A stretch of 64,000 bases of DNA from Paenibacillus odorifer (GTDB taxonomy: Bacteria; Bacillota; Bacilli; Paenibacillales; Paenibacillaceae). Location: positions 6,200,001 to 6,264,000 of the forward strand of contig NZ_CP009428.1 of the NCBI RefSeq assembly GCF_000758725.1, in the 5' to 3' direction. Made by a program: the position numbers and the translations under genes. This document shows, in pieces, positions 19,964 to 29,800 of this stretch; positions within the stretch are counted from its first letter, which is position 1, and each line of letters opens with the position of its first letter. Below the pieces are notes generated by a model that worked only from the letters and a program-made list of their open reading frames with translations, had not been told where the DNA came from and did not search any database.

Positions 19964-20986
19964 TTACAATGAGTCACCTAATCGATCACCATATTGCTGT
20001 TCAGCATATTTTTGGTATTCCCCAGATTGAATACGGGTCCACCACTCGCGGTTATTGAGATACCATTGGATAGTTTCTTTAATACCTGTTTCAAATGTAT
20101 GTTTCGGCTTCCATCCCAGTTCATTCATAATCTTAGTTGGATCAATACCATAACGGCGATCATGACCAGGACGGTCTTGAACATAAGTAATCAAAGAATC
20201 AGGCTTGCCTAGTTCCTGCAATACCGTGTTTACAATATGCACATTCGTACGTTCATTATTACCACCAATGTTGTAGACTTCGCCGTTCACACCCTTGTGA
20301 ATAACCAGATCAATCGCGCTGCAATGATCCTCAACATACAACCAGTCGCGGATATTCATTCCATCGCCATAAACAGGCAACGCTTGATCAGCAAGTGCGC
20401 GGGAGATCATCAGCGGAATAAGTTTTTCCGGGAATTGGTACGGGCCATAATTGTTTGAGCAGCGGGTAATATTCACTGGCAGTCCAAACGTTTCGTGATA
20501 TGCACGTACTAGCAAGTCTCCGCCTGCTTTGCTTGCTGAATATGGACTGTTAGGAGCCAAAGGAGTTTCTTCGGTGAATAATCCAGTCGCACCCAGTGAT
20601 CCATATACCTCATCCGTAGATACTTGAACAAACTTAGTGATACTGTATTTTTTCGCCGCATCCAAAAGTACTTGTGTTCCAAGTACGTTCGTCTTCACAA
20701 ACACTTCCGGCTCTAAAATACTCCGATCCACATGCGATTCAGCCGCGAAATTAACAACGACATCCACACCCTGGCTAATCAGTTCATCCATCGCAGTAAC
20801 ATCTGTAATATCAGCCTTCACGAACGTATAGTTCGGATGATTCTCGATCGATTTTAGGTTCTCCAGATTACCTGCGTAAGTCAATGCATCCACATTAACA
20901 ATTTCGTAATCAGGGTGTTGTTGTAACATGTACAGCACAAAGTTGCTGCCGATAAACCCAGCCCCGCCAGTAACTAGCAGTTTCAT
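19964..20986 (-). CDS. rfbB: dTDP-glucose 4,6-dehydratase RfbB (RmlB)
   Basis: A 340-residue NAD-dependent dehydratase, second step of dTDP-L-rhamnose synthesis. It has GGAGFIGSNF (residues 7-16), NFAAESHVDRS, VSTDEVYG, the catalytic YSASKAG, RCSNNYGPYQFPEK and GDGMNIRDWLYVEDHC. Full family length. ATG start with AAGGTGGG upstream. Lies between rfbC and rfbD. Confidence 0.97.
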   Translation of the reverse strand: MKLLVTGGAGFIGSNFVLYMLQQHPDYEIVNVDALTYAGNLENLKSIENHPNYTFVKADITDVTAMDELISQGVDVVVNFAAESHVDRSILEPEVFVKTNVLGTQVLLDAAKKYSITKFVQVSTDEVYGSLGATGLFTEETPLAPNSPYSASKAGGDLLVRAYHETFGLPVNITRCSNNYGPYQFPEKLIPLMISRALADQALPVYGDGMNIRDWLYVEDHCSAIDLVIHKGVNGEVYNIGGNNERTNVHIVNTVLQELGKPDSLITYVQDRPGHDRRYGIDPTKIMNELGWKPKHTFETGIKETIQWYLNNREWWTRIQSGEYQKYAEQQYGDRLGDSL

Positions 20987-21040
20987 TTATAGCCCACCTT
21001 TTGTTCTTTGAGATTATATTCAAGTTCTTGCTTACCACTG

Positions 21041-21589
21041 TTAATCAAAGTTTATTTCCGCATCTTTCAGTAATGGATGACGTTGATCCTTATCCGACAA
21101 TATCGGACTAGAAGTCGGCCAATCAATACCTAAGGTTGGGTCATTCCATAATATGCCACGATCATTTTCAGGGGAATAATATTCGTCCACCTTATATAAT
21201 ACTTGGGTGTTAGGCACTAACGTACAAAAACCATGCGCGAAGCCTTTAGGCACCAGTAGCTGACGCTTATTATATTCGCTAAGAATTACTCCCACCCATT
21301 GCCCAAATGTTGGAGAAGTACGACGGATATCGACGATAACATCATAAATAGCACCGGATAAGACGCGAATTAATTTAGTTTGAGCTTTAGGGTTTAACTG
21401 GTAATGTAAGCCACGCAACACCCCAACCTCTGCAGAAAGAGATTGGTTATCTTGGATAAATTGATAGTTAACGCCAAGCTTGTGCATGATTTCTTCGTTG
21501 TAGCTTTCCATAAAAAAACCCCGGTTGTCGCCGTGGACCACAGGTTCTAGTATACTAGCGCCTTGTAGTTGTAGAGGTGTAACTTTCAT
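21041..21589 (-). CDS. rfbC: dTDP-4-dehydrorhamnose 3,5-epimerase RfbC (RmlC)
   Basis: A 182-residue cupin epimerase, third step of dTDP-L-rhamnose synthesis. It has GDNRGFFMESYN, FIQDNQSLS, GVLRGLHYQ (the His of the active site), DVIVDIRRTSPTFGQW, VPKGFAHGFC and YKVDEYYSPENDRGI. ATG at 21589 is used, with AAAGGAG 10 nt upstream; a GTG 6 nt earlier is possible but close to the site. About 220 nt of AT-rich sequence separates it from the AT-rich cassette upstream, and no gene was seen in that gap. Confidence 0.96.
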   Translation of the reverse strand: MKVTPLQLQGASILEPVVHGDNRGFFMESYNEEIMHKLGVNYQFIQDNQSLSAEVGVLRGLHYQLNPKAQTKLIRVLSGAIYDVIVDIRRTSPTFGQWVGVILSEYNKRQLLVPKGFAHGFCTLVPNTQVLYKVDEYYSPENDRGILWNDPTLGIDWPTSSPILSDKDQRHPLLKDAEINFD

Positions 21590-21812
21590 AATCACAAAAC
21601 TCCTTTACATCTAAAGTTCCAGTTTTCCTAATTCTTCGGCATGTGATTACCTGTGTTAACCACTAGCTTTCATTGAGAATTATGTCCATCGGTTTCAGTC
21701 ACAAGGATTTTTTAAGTCTTCACGGTGTGAAAATAATAATCTTTATATTACGCTGTATTTGGATAAAAAAATAAATATATCTTCACCTGATCAAAAATAA
21801 TATCCATATAGA

Positions 21813-22148
21813 TTAATCCACTGCTATTACAAAAACGCCAACCATTATTACTATCATTCCTAGCCATTTCATAAGTGAAACTGGTTCATTAAATATGAAC
21901 AGAGCAGCGAGTAAGCCTAGAACATAAGCTATACTTTGTACAGGGTAAGCAACACTTAAAGGCACTCTAGATAAAACAACAAACCAAACTAATGTTGCAA
22001 AAACATATAGCAGTAGACCTGCTATAATTTGGATATTAAATAATGCTTTCCATGCATTATTTAAACTAACCCCTCCCATTTTCTCTAGTCCTAATTTAAA
22101 GAAAATTTGTCCCGAAGCTAACATGACAATGTTAAATAAAAGCAACAA
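21813..22148 (-). CDS. Small EamA/SMR-type membrane transporter
   Basis: At least 111 residues forming four membrane helices, as in EmrE and the ArnE/ArnF lipid-carrier flippase subunits. Helix 1 has SGQIFFKLGL, the Gln/Lys pattern seen in ArnE/F-like proteins. VPLSVAYPVQSIAYV is also typical. The start is odd: the only good ribosome site (GAGGTGAT, overlapping the DUF2304 stop) is about 35 nt before the TTG used here, and at the correct distance stands ACG (22178-22176) in frame, giving 121 residues. It sits after a GT2 and a DUF2304 gene, a trio seen where polyprenyl-linked sugars are flipped for glycan side-chain addition (inference). Confidence 0.75.
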   Translation of the reverse strand: MLLLFNIVMLASGQIFFKLGLEKMGGVSLNNAWKALFNIQIIAGLLLYVFATLVWFVVLSRVPLSVAYPVQSIAYVLGLLAALFIFNEPVSLMKWLGMIVIMVGVFVIAVD

Positions 22149-22187
22149 AGCATTAATTATACCAGATGAACGTAACGTAGTATCACC

Positions 22188-22556
22188 TCATTTTTCATTA
22201 TTTTTTGTTCGTTTTAACTCTTCCACTTCGTACTTAAGCAACCCAATTTCTTGTGATAATTCTTTCACTTTTATTGTTGACCTCGATATCACTATAGTTA
22301 ATGAAAATAAAATTAAAGTAACTCCAAAAATAGAAAGCAAGAACAGTGCATTTACAGGTATCTCTATACCCATCAGACCAGCAATCGTTTCAAACGAACT
22401 GGGGAATATGGAAAGAACAAGGACAATTAACATTATACATAACCATAACATTGAGTACTTCAACTCAATACGATATTTACGAATCATATTGATAAGAAGA
22501 ACAAAGCAAAGAACAGAACCAATTAACAAAATAACTTGAAGCTTATAAGATATCAT
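22188..22556 (-). CDS. DUF2304 family membrane protein
   Basis: A 122-residue protein with three membrane helices (about 7-23, 33-52, 68-92) and a charged, coiled-coil-prone C-terminus (KELSQEIGLLKYEVEELKR). Length, topology and the conserved RKYRIELKYSMLWL stretch match DUF2304 proteins, which usually sit next to dolichol-phosphate-mannose-synthase-like GT2 genes, as here (14 nt after it). ATG start with GGAAG upstream. Probably a partner of the polyprenyl-phosphate glycosyltransferase (family-context inference). Confidence 0.82.
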   Translation of the reverse strand: MISYKLQVILLIGSVLCFVLLINMIRKYRIELKYSMLWLCIMLIVLVLSIFPSSFETIAGLMGIEIPVNALFLLSIFGVTLILFSLTIVISRSTIKVKELSQEIGLLKYEVEELKRTKNNEK

Positions 22557-22570
22557 ATTTTACTTCCTTC

Positions 22571-23281
22571 TTATACAATTTGCTTTCTCATTTTATCAAT
22601 AAGTATAGCTAAAGAGACTTTCAGCATATAATATACTGATTTCAATTTTGTGATGGACGATTTTCCTCCCTGCCTCGATTTCATCTCCACAGGAACTTCC
22701 TTCAAAGAAAACCCGTTTCTCTTTAGATACATTATTGACTCAGGTTCTGGATAATCTGTAGGATATCTCTTCGAGAAAAGTTCAATTACACCTTTATTAC
22801 AAGCACGAAATCCAGATGTCGGATCAGTAATGACTTGATTAGTAAGGAGCAACAAAAGATTAGAAAAATAATTTATACCAATTCTTCTTATCCTTGAACT
22901 TTGAAATCCCGTTTTCTCAATATAACGAGAACCAATTACCAAATCAGCTTCATCATTTAATAAGGGCTCTATTAATTTGGAAATATATTTAGGATTATGC
23001 TGACCATCCCCATCTACTTGAATAGCAATGTCAAAACCAAAATTGTGAGCATATTTATATCCCGTTTGAACTGCTCCACCAATACCCAAATTACACGGAA
23101 GATCCACAACTGAAACCCCTATATTTTTACACATACGACTAGTAGTATCAGCTGAACAATCATTAATGACTAATATCTCTGAATTCGGAATGTTAGTTGC
23201 TTTGATATTGTTTAAAAGCCGCAAAATATTATCTTCTTCATTATAAGCAGGTATTATCAATAGGATTTTCTTTTTATTCAT
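22571..23281 (-). CDS. Polyprenyl-phosphate glycosyltransferase (DPM-like GT2)
   Basis: A 236-residue GT2 enzyme of the dolichyl-phosphate mannose synthase group. It starts MNKKKILLIIPAYNEEDNI and has VINDCSADTT, NLGIGGAVQTGYKYA, QVDGDGQHNP (the DxD), VIGSRYI and DPTSGFRA. It would attach a sugar to undecaprenyl phosphate for use outside the membrane. Start is ATG 23281 with AAGGGAG 5 nt upstream; the open frame runs 99 nt further upstream without a site. Together with DUF2304 and the SMR-like gene downstream it forms a likely carrier-lipid side-branch module. Confidence 0.88.
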   Translation of the reverse strand: MNKKKILLIIPAYNEEDNILRLLNNIKATNIPNSEILVINDCSADTTSRMCKNIGVSVVDLPCNLGIGGAVQTGYKYAHNFGFDIAIQVDGDGQHNPKYISKLIEPLLNDEADLVIGSRYIEKTGFQSSRIRRIGINYFSNLLLLLTNQVITDPTSGFRACNKGVIELFSKRYPTDYPEPESIMYLKRNGFSLKEVPVEMKSRQGGKSSITKLKSVYYMLKVSLAILIDKMRKQIV

Positions 23282-23333
23282 ACTTACTCCCTTTAAGATG
23301 TGTTGTTCTAACTGGTTCCAGGAAAATAATACC

Positions 23334-24692
23334 TTACCAAAATCGATGCACAACTTTTTGCAAGGATAACAACAAAACAATAAAGATCAAAGCCATGTAG
23401 ATATATTGTTGCCGTATCCTTTTAATAATTGGAGTCAATAAATAAATAGAATACAGAAATATTATGGATATCGGTATAAAATACCTTCCTTGCAATCCAT
23501 ATATGACATTATCCTCACCTTGCGTCCATGTAAGATATAACGTGGATGCTATAATAATTACAGTTAGTAATGATACTGCAAACAAAATAAATCCTTTCTT
23601 AATATGAAGAAGATTATTATCGCTATTTTTCATTTCAATAATTACAGACGTCACGAGCATACATAGGTAGATAATGGCACTGAAATAATGTACAGAAGTC
23701 TCTCCCCAACCAAAAACACCAACAAATTGAACATATAAATAGTCAAAATCGATAAAAGTATTTACCAATTTATGAATATAATCAAAAGGGTGATGCAAAG
23801 CTGTACTCAATTGCATCATAGGATCAATTGGAAAAGTTACTTTAATACTCTTTAATATTAGCCCCCATGACAACAGAACAAGTAAACTTGAAGCTACTAT
23901 AGTAGCGACGTAAGTAATATACTGCTTGAAACTGGCTGTCTTTTCTTTTGGTAATAGAAATACCAAAAGACAAATGAGGAAATATGCATTCTTAGAAGCC
24001 GCCACTATACAAGTTATTATTAATAAAGAAATAAATTGTTTTCTAGAAATAAATTTAATATTGGGATCAAAAATTAAATACATGAGGTAGGCGAAAAACA
24101 GAAATAGTGCTCCGTTTGTTAGCGCATCTGCACTAAGGGATGCTGCTTGATTAATAGTCATCGGCATAATAGCGAGCAATAAAAAAGTGTATTTCAACTT
24201 GGGGATTAATTTTATCGAGAGATAGGTCATCGCTATGTACGTAAATAGGTTGAAAAGTCGACCTAAATAGAAAGTAAATAATAAATTAAAATTCAGTAAA
24301 TTTCCCAATTTGATCCCAATTGCTTGTGGTAAATATACTATTGGATGATAAACCGCGGAACTTGGAAAAAGAAAAAAATCATTTTCACCAGGAACAACAT
24401 GAATTTTAGCAGCATTTTTCAAACTCTCAATCGTTGCTTTGTTTTCATAATTCCGTGTGATGGTCCCTCCTCCAACCGCAGCTTCAAAATCCCTAATTGC
24501 AATAGGAAGGTAATTTCCGATCTCACCATTAATATTTTCAGTTACTAAATTACGTTCTGAAATTTCATAAGCCCGATAAAAATGGGCGAATTCATCAGCT
24601 GATTGAAATGGAGGAACAAACACCACCCATATCAGTCCAAAAATAGATGCTAAAATCAAAAAAATATTTTGAGGCTTTAATTTCCTACTCAT
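23334..24692 (-). CDS. DUF2142-like polytopic membrane protein
   Basis: A 452-residue membrane protein with about 10-12 hydrophobic segments. The first large outer loop follows FVPPFQSADEFAHFYRAYEISE, the characteristic N-terminal segment of DUF2142 proteins, which resemble GT-C glycosyltransferases using polyprenyl-phosphate sugars; the acidic DEFAH would be the metal or catalytic site. ATG 24692 follows AAGGTGGG. Adjacent to the DPM-like GT2 gene, which could make its donor. Strongly AT-rich. GT-C activity is inferred. Confidence 0.8.
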   Translation of the reverse strand: MSRKLKPQNIFLILASIFGLIWVVFVPPFQSADEFAHFYRAYEISERNLVTENINGEIGNYLPIAIRDFEAAVGGGTITRNYENKATIESLKNAAKIHVVPGENDFFLFPSSAVYHPIVYLPQAIGIKLGNLLNFNLLFTFYLGRLFNLFTYIAMTYLSIKLIPKLKYTFLLLAIMPMTINQAASLSADALTNGALFLFFAYLMYLIFDPNIKFISRKQFISLLIITCIVAASKNAYFLICLLVFLLPKEKTASFKQYITYVATIVASSLLVLLSWGLILKSIKVTFPIDPMMQLSTALHHPFDYIHKLVNTFIDFDYLYVQFVGVFGWGETSVHYFSAIIYLCMLVTSVIIEMKNSDNNLLHIKKGFILFAVSLLTVIIIASTLYLTWTQGEDNVIYGLQGRYFIPISIIFLYSIYLLTPIIKRIRQQYIYMALIFIVLLLSLQKVVHRFW

Positions 24693-24909
24693 TCTTGTAC
24701 CCACCTTCTTTCTCTATTTATCCGAATTATTCTATTAAACAAGAAAAAATCTATAGCGTAAAATAAATAAAAAACATTAATTCACTATAAATCACACACT
24801 TTTTCACAATCAGATAATATTAAAATATCATTCCATAATTGATCGCTAAATTATTAATGTTACTCTAGTGAGTACGATATCCTAGGAACTATTTCTTCTA
24901 TAAATATTA
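24693..24909. other. AT-rich intergenic gap inside the glycan cassette
   Basis: About 215 nt of very AT-rich sequence between two minus-strand genes, with no frame or convincing terminator. It could hold a promoter for the DUF2142 - SMR group. Nothing firm can be called. Confidence 0.5.
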
Positions 24910-25899
24910 TCAGATATCATTTTTCAATTTTAACATCTTCTTAATTTTCACAATTCCGTATTGCAAACCCTTTTTAATAAGCCAGCATTGTATACTAACA
25001 TAATTACGCATATTACTAATTTTAAATTCAGTTTTGGTAAGGTTTTTCCTATTGGTAATACCTTGACGTATTCCTTCAGAATACTCCTTTTGAAAACCAA
25101 TTTTTTTATAAAATTGATATTTAAATAAATGCCCTACAATTAGGAATGGGGCGTTGAGAAGCAGTTGAATCCCTAACATATTTTTATAGAGCAGGTATAC
25201 ATTATTTCTGGCAGATAATTTTACTTTCACAGAATTATATCCGTTTCCTGTGGTAGCACTTCCTATGTGATAGATAATTGATTCTGCGCAATATAAATTA
25301 TCGTAACCTTCTATACGAGCTCTATAACCAATGTCCACATCCTCTAAATATGCAAAAAATTGCTCATCAAAATAACCTATCTTATCAAAAACTTCCCGTC
25401 TATATATTGCCGCACCCGCGCAAGAAGTAAAAATGTACCTATTATCCAAGTATTTATTTATATTTTCACCATGTCCCTCTTGATATGCCCATCCAAACAC
25501 AGTAAACGCATCACCAGCATTATCTATGAGTTTATTATCATGAAATTGGATCATTTTACTGGAACAAGAAAAAACATTTTCATCGCTCTCAATACAGGCG
25601 AGAAGATTTTCAAGCCATTTGACCGTTAGAAGAGTATCATTATTTAGTAAGGCCACATATTTACCTTTACTATTTAAAATCCCTTGATTTACTGCAGCAC
25701 TAAATCCTTTATTCTCATCTAGTAATAGGCAATTAATTTCCGGCATTATTTCTAGTGCAAGTTTAATACTATCATCTGTCGAACCATTATCAACCAATAT
25801 AGTTTCATAATCTTGATATGATTGTTCTTTTAAAGTAGTCAGACAGTCAATCAAAAATTTTTCGCCATTAAAATTAGGAATAACGATAGATACATTCAT
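24910..25899 (-). CDS. GT2 glycosyltransferase
   Basis: A 329-residue GT2 enzyme: VSIVIPNFNGEKF, LVDNGSTDDS, NKGFSAAVNQG, LLNNDTLL at the DxD position, GAAIYRREVFDKIGYFDE and FFAYLEDVDIGYRAR. The same layout as the two rhamnosyltransferase-like proteins nearer the cluster end. The C-terminus is very basic (many Lys). ATG start 3 nt after the epimerase stop, so the pair is coupled. AT-rich codon use like its neighbours. Confidence 0.88.
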   Translation of the reverse strand: MNVSIVIPNFNGEKFLIDCLTTLKEQSYQDYETILVDNGSTDDSIKLALEIMPEINCLLLDENKGFSAAVNQGILNSKGKYVALLNNDTLLTVKWLENLLACIESDENVFSCSSKMIQFHDNKLIDNAGDAFTVFGWAYQEGHGENINKYLDNRYIFTSCAGAAIYRREVFDKIGYFDEQFFAYLEDVDIGYRARIEGYDNLYCAESIIYHIGSATTGNGYNSVKVKLSARNNVYLLYKNMLGIQLLLNAPFLIVGHLFKYQFYKKIGFQKEYSEGIRQGITNRKNLTKTEFKISNMRNYVSIQCWLIKKGLQYGIVKIKKMLKLKNDI

Positions 25900-25902
25900 G
25901 AT

Positions 25903-26841
25903 TTATTCCCTTAAAAACTTGTCGCGTTCGGACAACAGTTTTCTTATCCCCTGATCAACATTAATTTTAGACTCGAATCCCAGATATTCTTTAGCTCTTC
26001 TTGGATCGAGTACATTTCGCTTCACATCAATATCTCTCATGCCTTTGTAATCCACATGTGCTTTAACCTTAGTGATAATCTCAATCTGTTTGATTATCTC
26101 AATAATACTTGTACCAATTCCTGTGCCCACGTTAAAAATAGGTTTAACGCTATGCTCTGTATGAATATATTCCACAGCAGACATAACTGCCTCAATCACA
26201 TCTGATATTTCAATGTAATCTCTTACCGTTGAACCATCGCCCCAAACGGTAATAGTATTACGAGTTAATATAGTGTCTAAAAACACTGAAATAGCACCAA
26301 TCTTCTTCTCAGGGTCTTGTCCAGGACCATACGGATTGGCTACACGCAAAATAATATTATTCATATCATATAGTTGATTGTACATTAATAGAATTTTTTC
26401 AATAGTAAGTTTCATTATCCCATAATGATTCAAAGGGTGAGAGTTGCTGTCTTCATTTAGAAGATCTACCTCATTGAAATCTCCATAAACAGTTCCTCCC
26501 GAGGACAAGAAAATCACTTTCTTTATCCTCTTTCTCTTCGCTGCTTCAAGCAGTTCTAAGGTTTTTATAACATCATTCCTATAGGAGTCGGTAATATTTA
26601 ACATGGAAGAATAAGGAGATACCGTACTTATCAGATGTATAACAACATCCTGGTTTTCCAGTAAATTATCAAAGTGATCTTCCGTCAAGAAATCCCCTTC
26701 TATTGCAGTGAATTCAACATCTGGCAAACTTTTATCGGTGATGTGTCGATCGTACACAGTAACATTATAGTTACTTTCACACATTTTTTTCGTTAGATGT
26801 GCCCCTATAAATCCAGCCCCGCCCAATATAAAAACATTCAT
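25903..26841 (-). CDS. NAD-dependent sugar epimerase/dehydratase
   Basis: A 312-residue extended SDR enzyme. It starts with GGAGFIGAHL (cofactor loop), has SSGGTVYGD, the catalytic YGIMK (Tyr-Lys), RVANPYGPGQ and VWGDGSTVRDYIEISDV, typical of UDP-glucose 4-epimerase-like proteins. It would supply a nucleotide sugar such as UDP-galactose or a related hexose for the cluster; the exact reaction is not readable. ATG start, 51 nt after the stop of the large glycosyltransferase. Confidence 0.87.
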   Translation of the reverse strand: MNVFILGGAGFIGAHLTKKMCESNYNVTVYDRHITDKSLPDVEFTAIEGDFLTEDHFDNLLENQDVVIHLISTVSPYSSMLNITDSYRNDVIKTLELLEAAKRKRIKKVIFLSSGGTVYGDFNEVDLLNEDSNSHPLNHYGIMKLTIEKILLMYNQLYDMNNIILRVANPYGPGQDPEKKIGAISVFLDTILTRNTITVWGDGSTVRDYIEISDVIEAVMSAVEYIHTEHSVKPIFNVGTGIGTSIIEIIKQIEIITKVKAHVDYKGMRDIDVKRNVLDPRRAKEYLGFESKINVDQGIRKLLSERDKFLRE

Positions 26842-26892
26842 AAGTTAAACAACCCTTTCGTCGGTCTCTCCCTCTTTATAAAAGGGGGAAAA

Positions 26893-29800
26893 TCAGAACA
26901 ATCTAAAATACGCAGACGCAAAATTGCTCATTTTAAATTGTTCGAATAATAATTTCGTATTTTTTGCATATTCAGAGTATTGTCCTGAGTCTGTAACCAT
27001 CACTCGCATTGCATCTGTAAGTTCTTGAACATCAACTATTCTTTCCTCGTTAAGTTCAAGTATGATACCTGCATATTTATCCTCTTTTACAGAATGTAAC
27101 ATTTTTGGAATTTCTCCAATATTAGTAGATATTACAGGCTTATCATAAGCAAGATATTCAATGATAGAATTGGGAAGACTTTCAGATATAAAATAACTCG
27201 GAAGGATTGCTACATCAAATGCTTTTACCCATCCGATCCATTCAGATGGTTTTTTCAAGTCCATGATAAAATGGATGAACTTATTATCTTTATATTTCTC
27301 TCTCATCTCATTAGCGTATTGACCATGCCCTACTAAAATTAAATGAATCTTTCTTTCAAGTTCTTCATTTAAGTTAATAACAGCGGTGATACTCTCTTCC
27401 CAACCCTTTTCTTTTATTGCACGAGATACAAGGCCAAATACGAAATCGTCTTCTGCTATACCAAGTTCCGTCTTATCTTTTAAACCGATATTTTGTAATT
27501 GATATCCATAATACACTTTGTATAACTTATCGATATTATTTACTTCAACAGTATCAAATACTCTTTTATTCTTATTAGTTGCATAAATAATACTGTTAGC
27601 TCGATCAAGAACAGGTTTAACTAGACTTGAAAAATCATTATCCCAATCAGGATTTTCTATTAATGCCTCGTAGCATCCGTGCATAGCTAACACCCAATTA
27701 ATATTTTGATTACCTTGAATTGCATGATAGGTAATTTTATCGGACCACCAAATATGACTATTTATAACCTCAATTTTCAAATCATTAATATATGATCTCA
27801 GTTCATCCGGGTTACCATTACTTTTCAAAACATTCACATTTTTTGAAATCATACCTGACATCATTGAATCTTCTAACCAAGGTCTAGCATTGTACACATA
27901 CACATCTTGAAAGGAAGCAAAAAAATTGGCTAATCTAACAACCAACATTTGTCCTCCTCCCACCTCAAAATCAGGAGCAACAAATAGTATCCTTTTTTTG
28001 ATACGTAAATAATTAACCGAATTAACTTTCTTTCTAGCTTCATTTTCTAAGTTCAAGAATTTATCAGCTAATACATCGTTTTTCAGTATATCCTTACTCT
28101 CATAACCTTTACAGCCTAATCTTGCATATTCATTTGGAATATGTTGAAGAAATCTATCTACTATAAATCCGGGGATCTCAAAGTTCTCTAAAATAAATAA
28201 TTTGATAGCTAACATCTCTTTAAACAATTCAAGCTTCTGCTCACTTCTGCTTACAATGCTACTAGAGTGTCTTCTATGATAATTCAATATATCGGAAACA
28301 AAAGAGATCTTTCCTAATTTTAGCGCATATAAATACGCTAACCAGTCTCCTCCAATCTTATAATCGCATAGCATTTCTTCCAGTCCCTCAAGTGCAGAAG
28401 ATCTGAATAATACAGCACTAGCATTAGGGATGGTATTCTTAATAGCCAGCCCCTCGACTACTTCTTCTCTACCTTCAATGCAATATGAAGAATCCCATTT
28501 AGTTAATGACAAATCCTTTGTATACTCAGAATAAATATAGCCAACTTTAGTAGAGTTTCCATCTATAATTTCAGATTGGCAATAAGCCAAGTTCACCTCG
28601 TCATCATCAAATGATGGGATTAACTTCTCTAGCATATTACTCTCACATAAATCATCAGCTTCAGCAATCCATATTAGATCTCCAGTAGCCTCTTTAATTC
28701 CTCTGATCCATTGGCCAAAACAACCCACATTCACTTCATTTTTTATTATCTTATAAGGAATATTAGATCTCTTTAGTATTCTTTCTGCCACTTGCACACT
28801 ATTATCAGTAGACATATCATCCAGAAAAATAATTTCTTTTGGTTTCACTGTTTGATAAATAATAGAGTTCAATCTATCTTCGATATAATTTTCATAGTTA
28901 TAATTGGGGATGATTACAGAAACCTCTTTGCTAAAAGTCTCCTCACCTTGTGTCATATGCAACAATTGGTTAACATAATCTGAAAAATCCAATTCCTTTT
29001 CGATTAATTCCAGCCCAAGTTGCTTTATACTTTCATATGATTGCTCATCGCCTAAAATCCTATAAATCTCTGATGCAAAATCTTTAGTATTCAAATATGG
29101 GGCTGGTCTAACACCTAACCTTTTAATAAATTCCCCCATGCCGCCATTCCCCTCAAAAGTAACTGTAGGCGTACCATTATCAATTGCCTCTAATACAATA
29201 GAAGGAAATGGATCTTCCCGTGAAGGAAGTAAGAATAAGTCAGCTCCCTGTAAGATCGGGGAAAGATTAGTTTGAAAATCAATTTGGTGGATATATGAGT
29301 CTAACTTTAAGATTTCCGCATCATGTTTCATCCACTTTTCCAGTATTGGTTCGACTTGCCCAACCCATACAAAATGTAGTTTTCCTCCATTCTCCCCCAC
29401 TAACATTTCTTTTGCTATTGAGAAGAAAATATCAAACCCTTTACGAAGATCACCGTATCCCCCGCCTAAGAGGATAGTCGAATCTGGTTCAATCTTCAAA
29501 TTTTCACAAAGTTTCTTTTTTGCAGCCTGTTTATCCAAAGCACCTCTACGTTTGTTATATATGCCTTGAGGTCTTATATGTACCTTCTTTTCATCTACTG
29601 GAAAACAATCTGCGAAAGACTCTCTAACAAAATTATTTGGAAACACAATTTTGTCAGAATATTGAACAGCATAATTTGCTGCTTCTATAAAATCATAAGT
29701 CTTTATAGAAGTGGGTAGTTCATGGACAAGTGAAATAACCTTTATACCATGTTCAAACATTAATTTAGTAAGGATATTTGAAACAACGGAGTTAGAGATA

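Noticed and set aside
24693..24909. Possible decayed gene between the DUF2142 and GT2 genes
   Set aside because: No fragments of recognisable coding sequence in any frame; only AT-rich filler.
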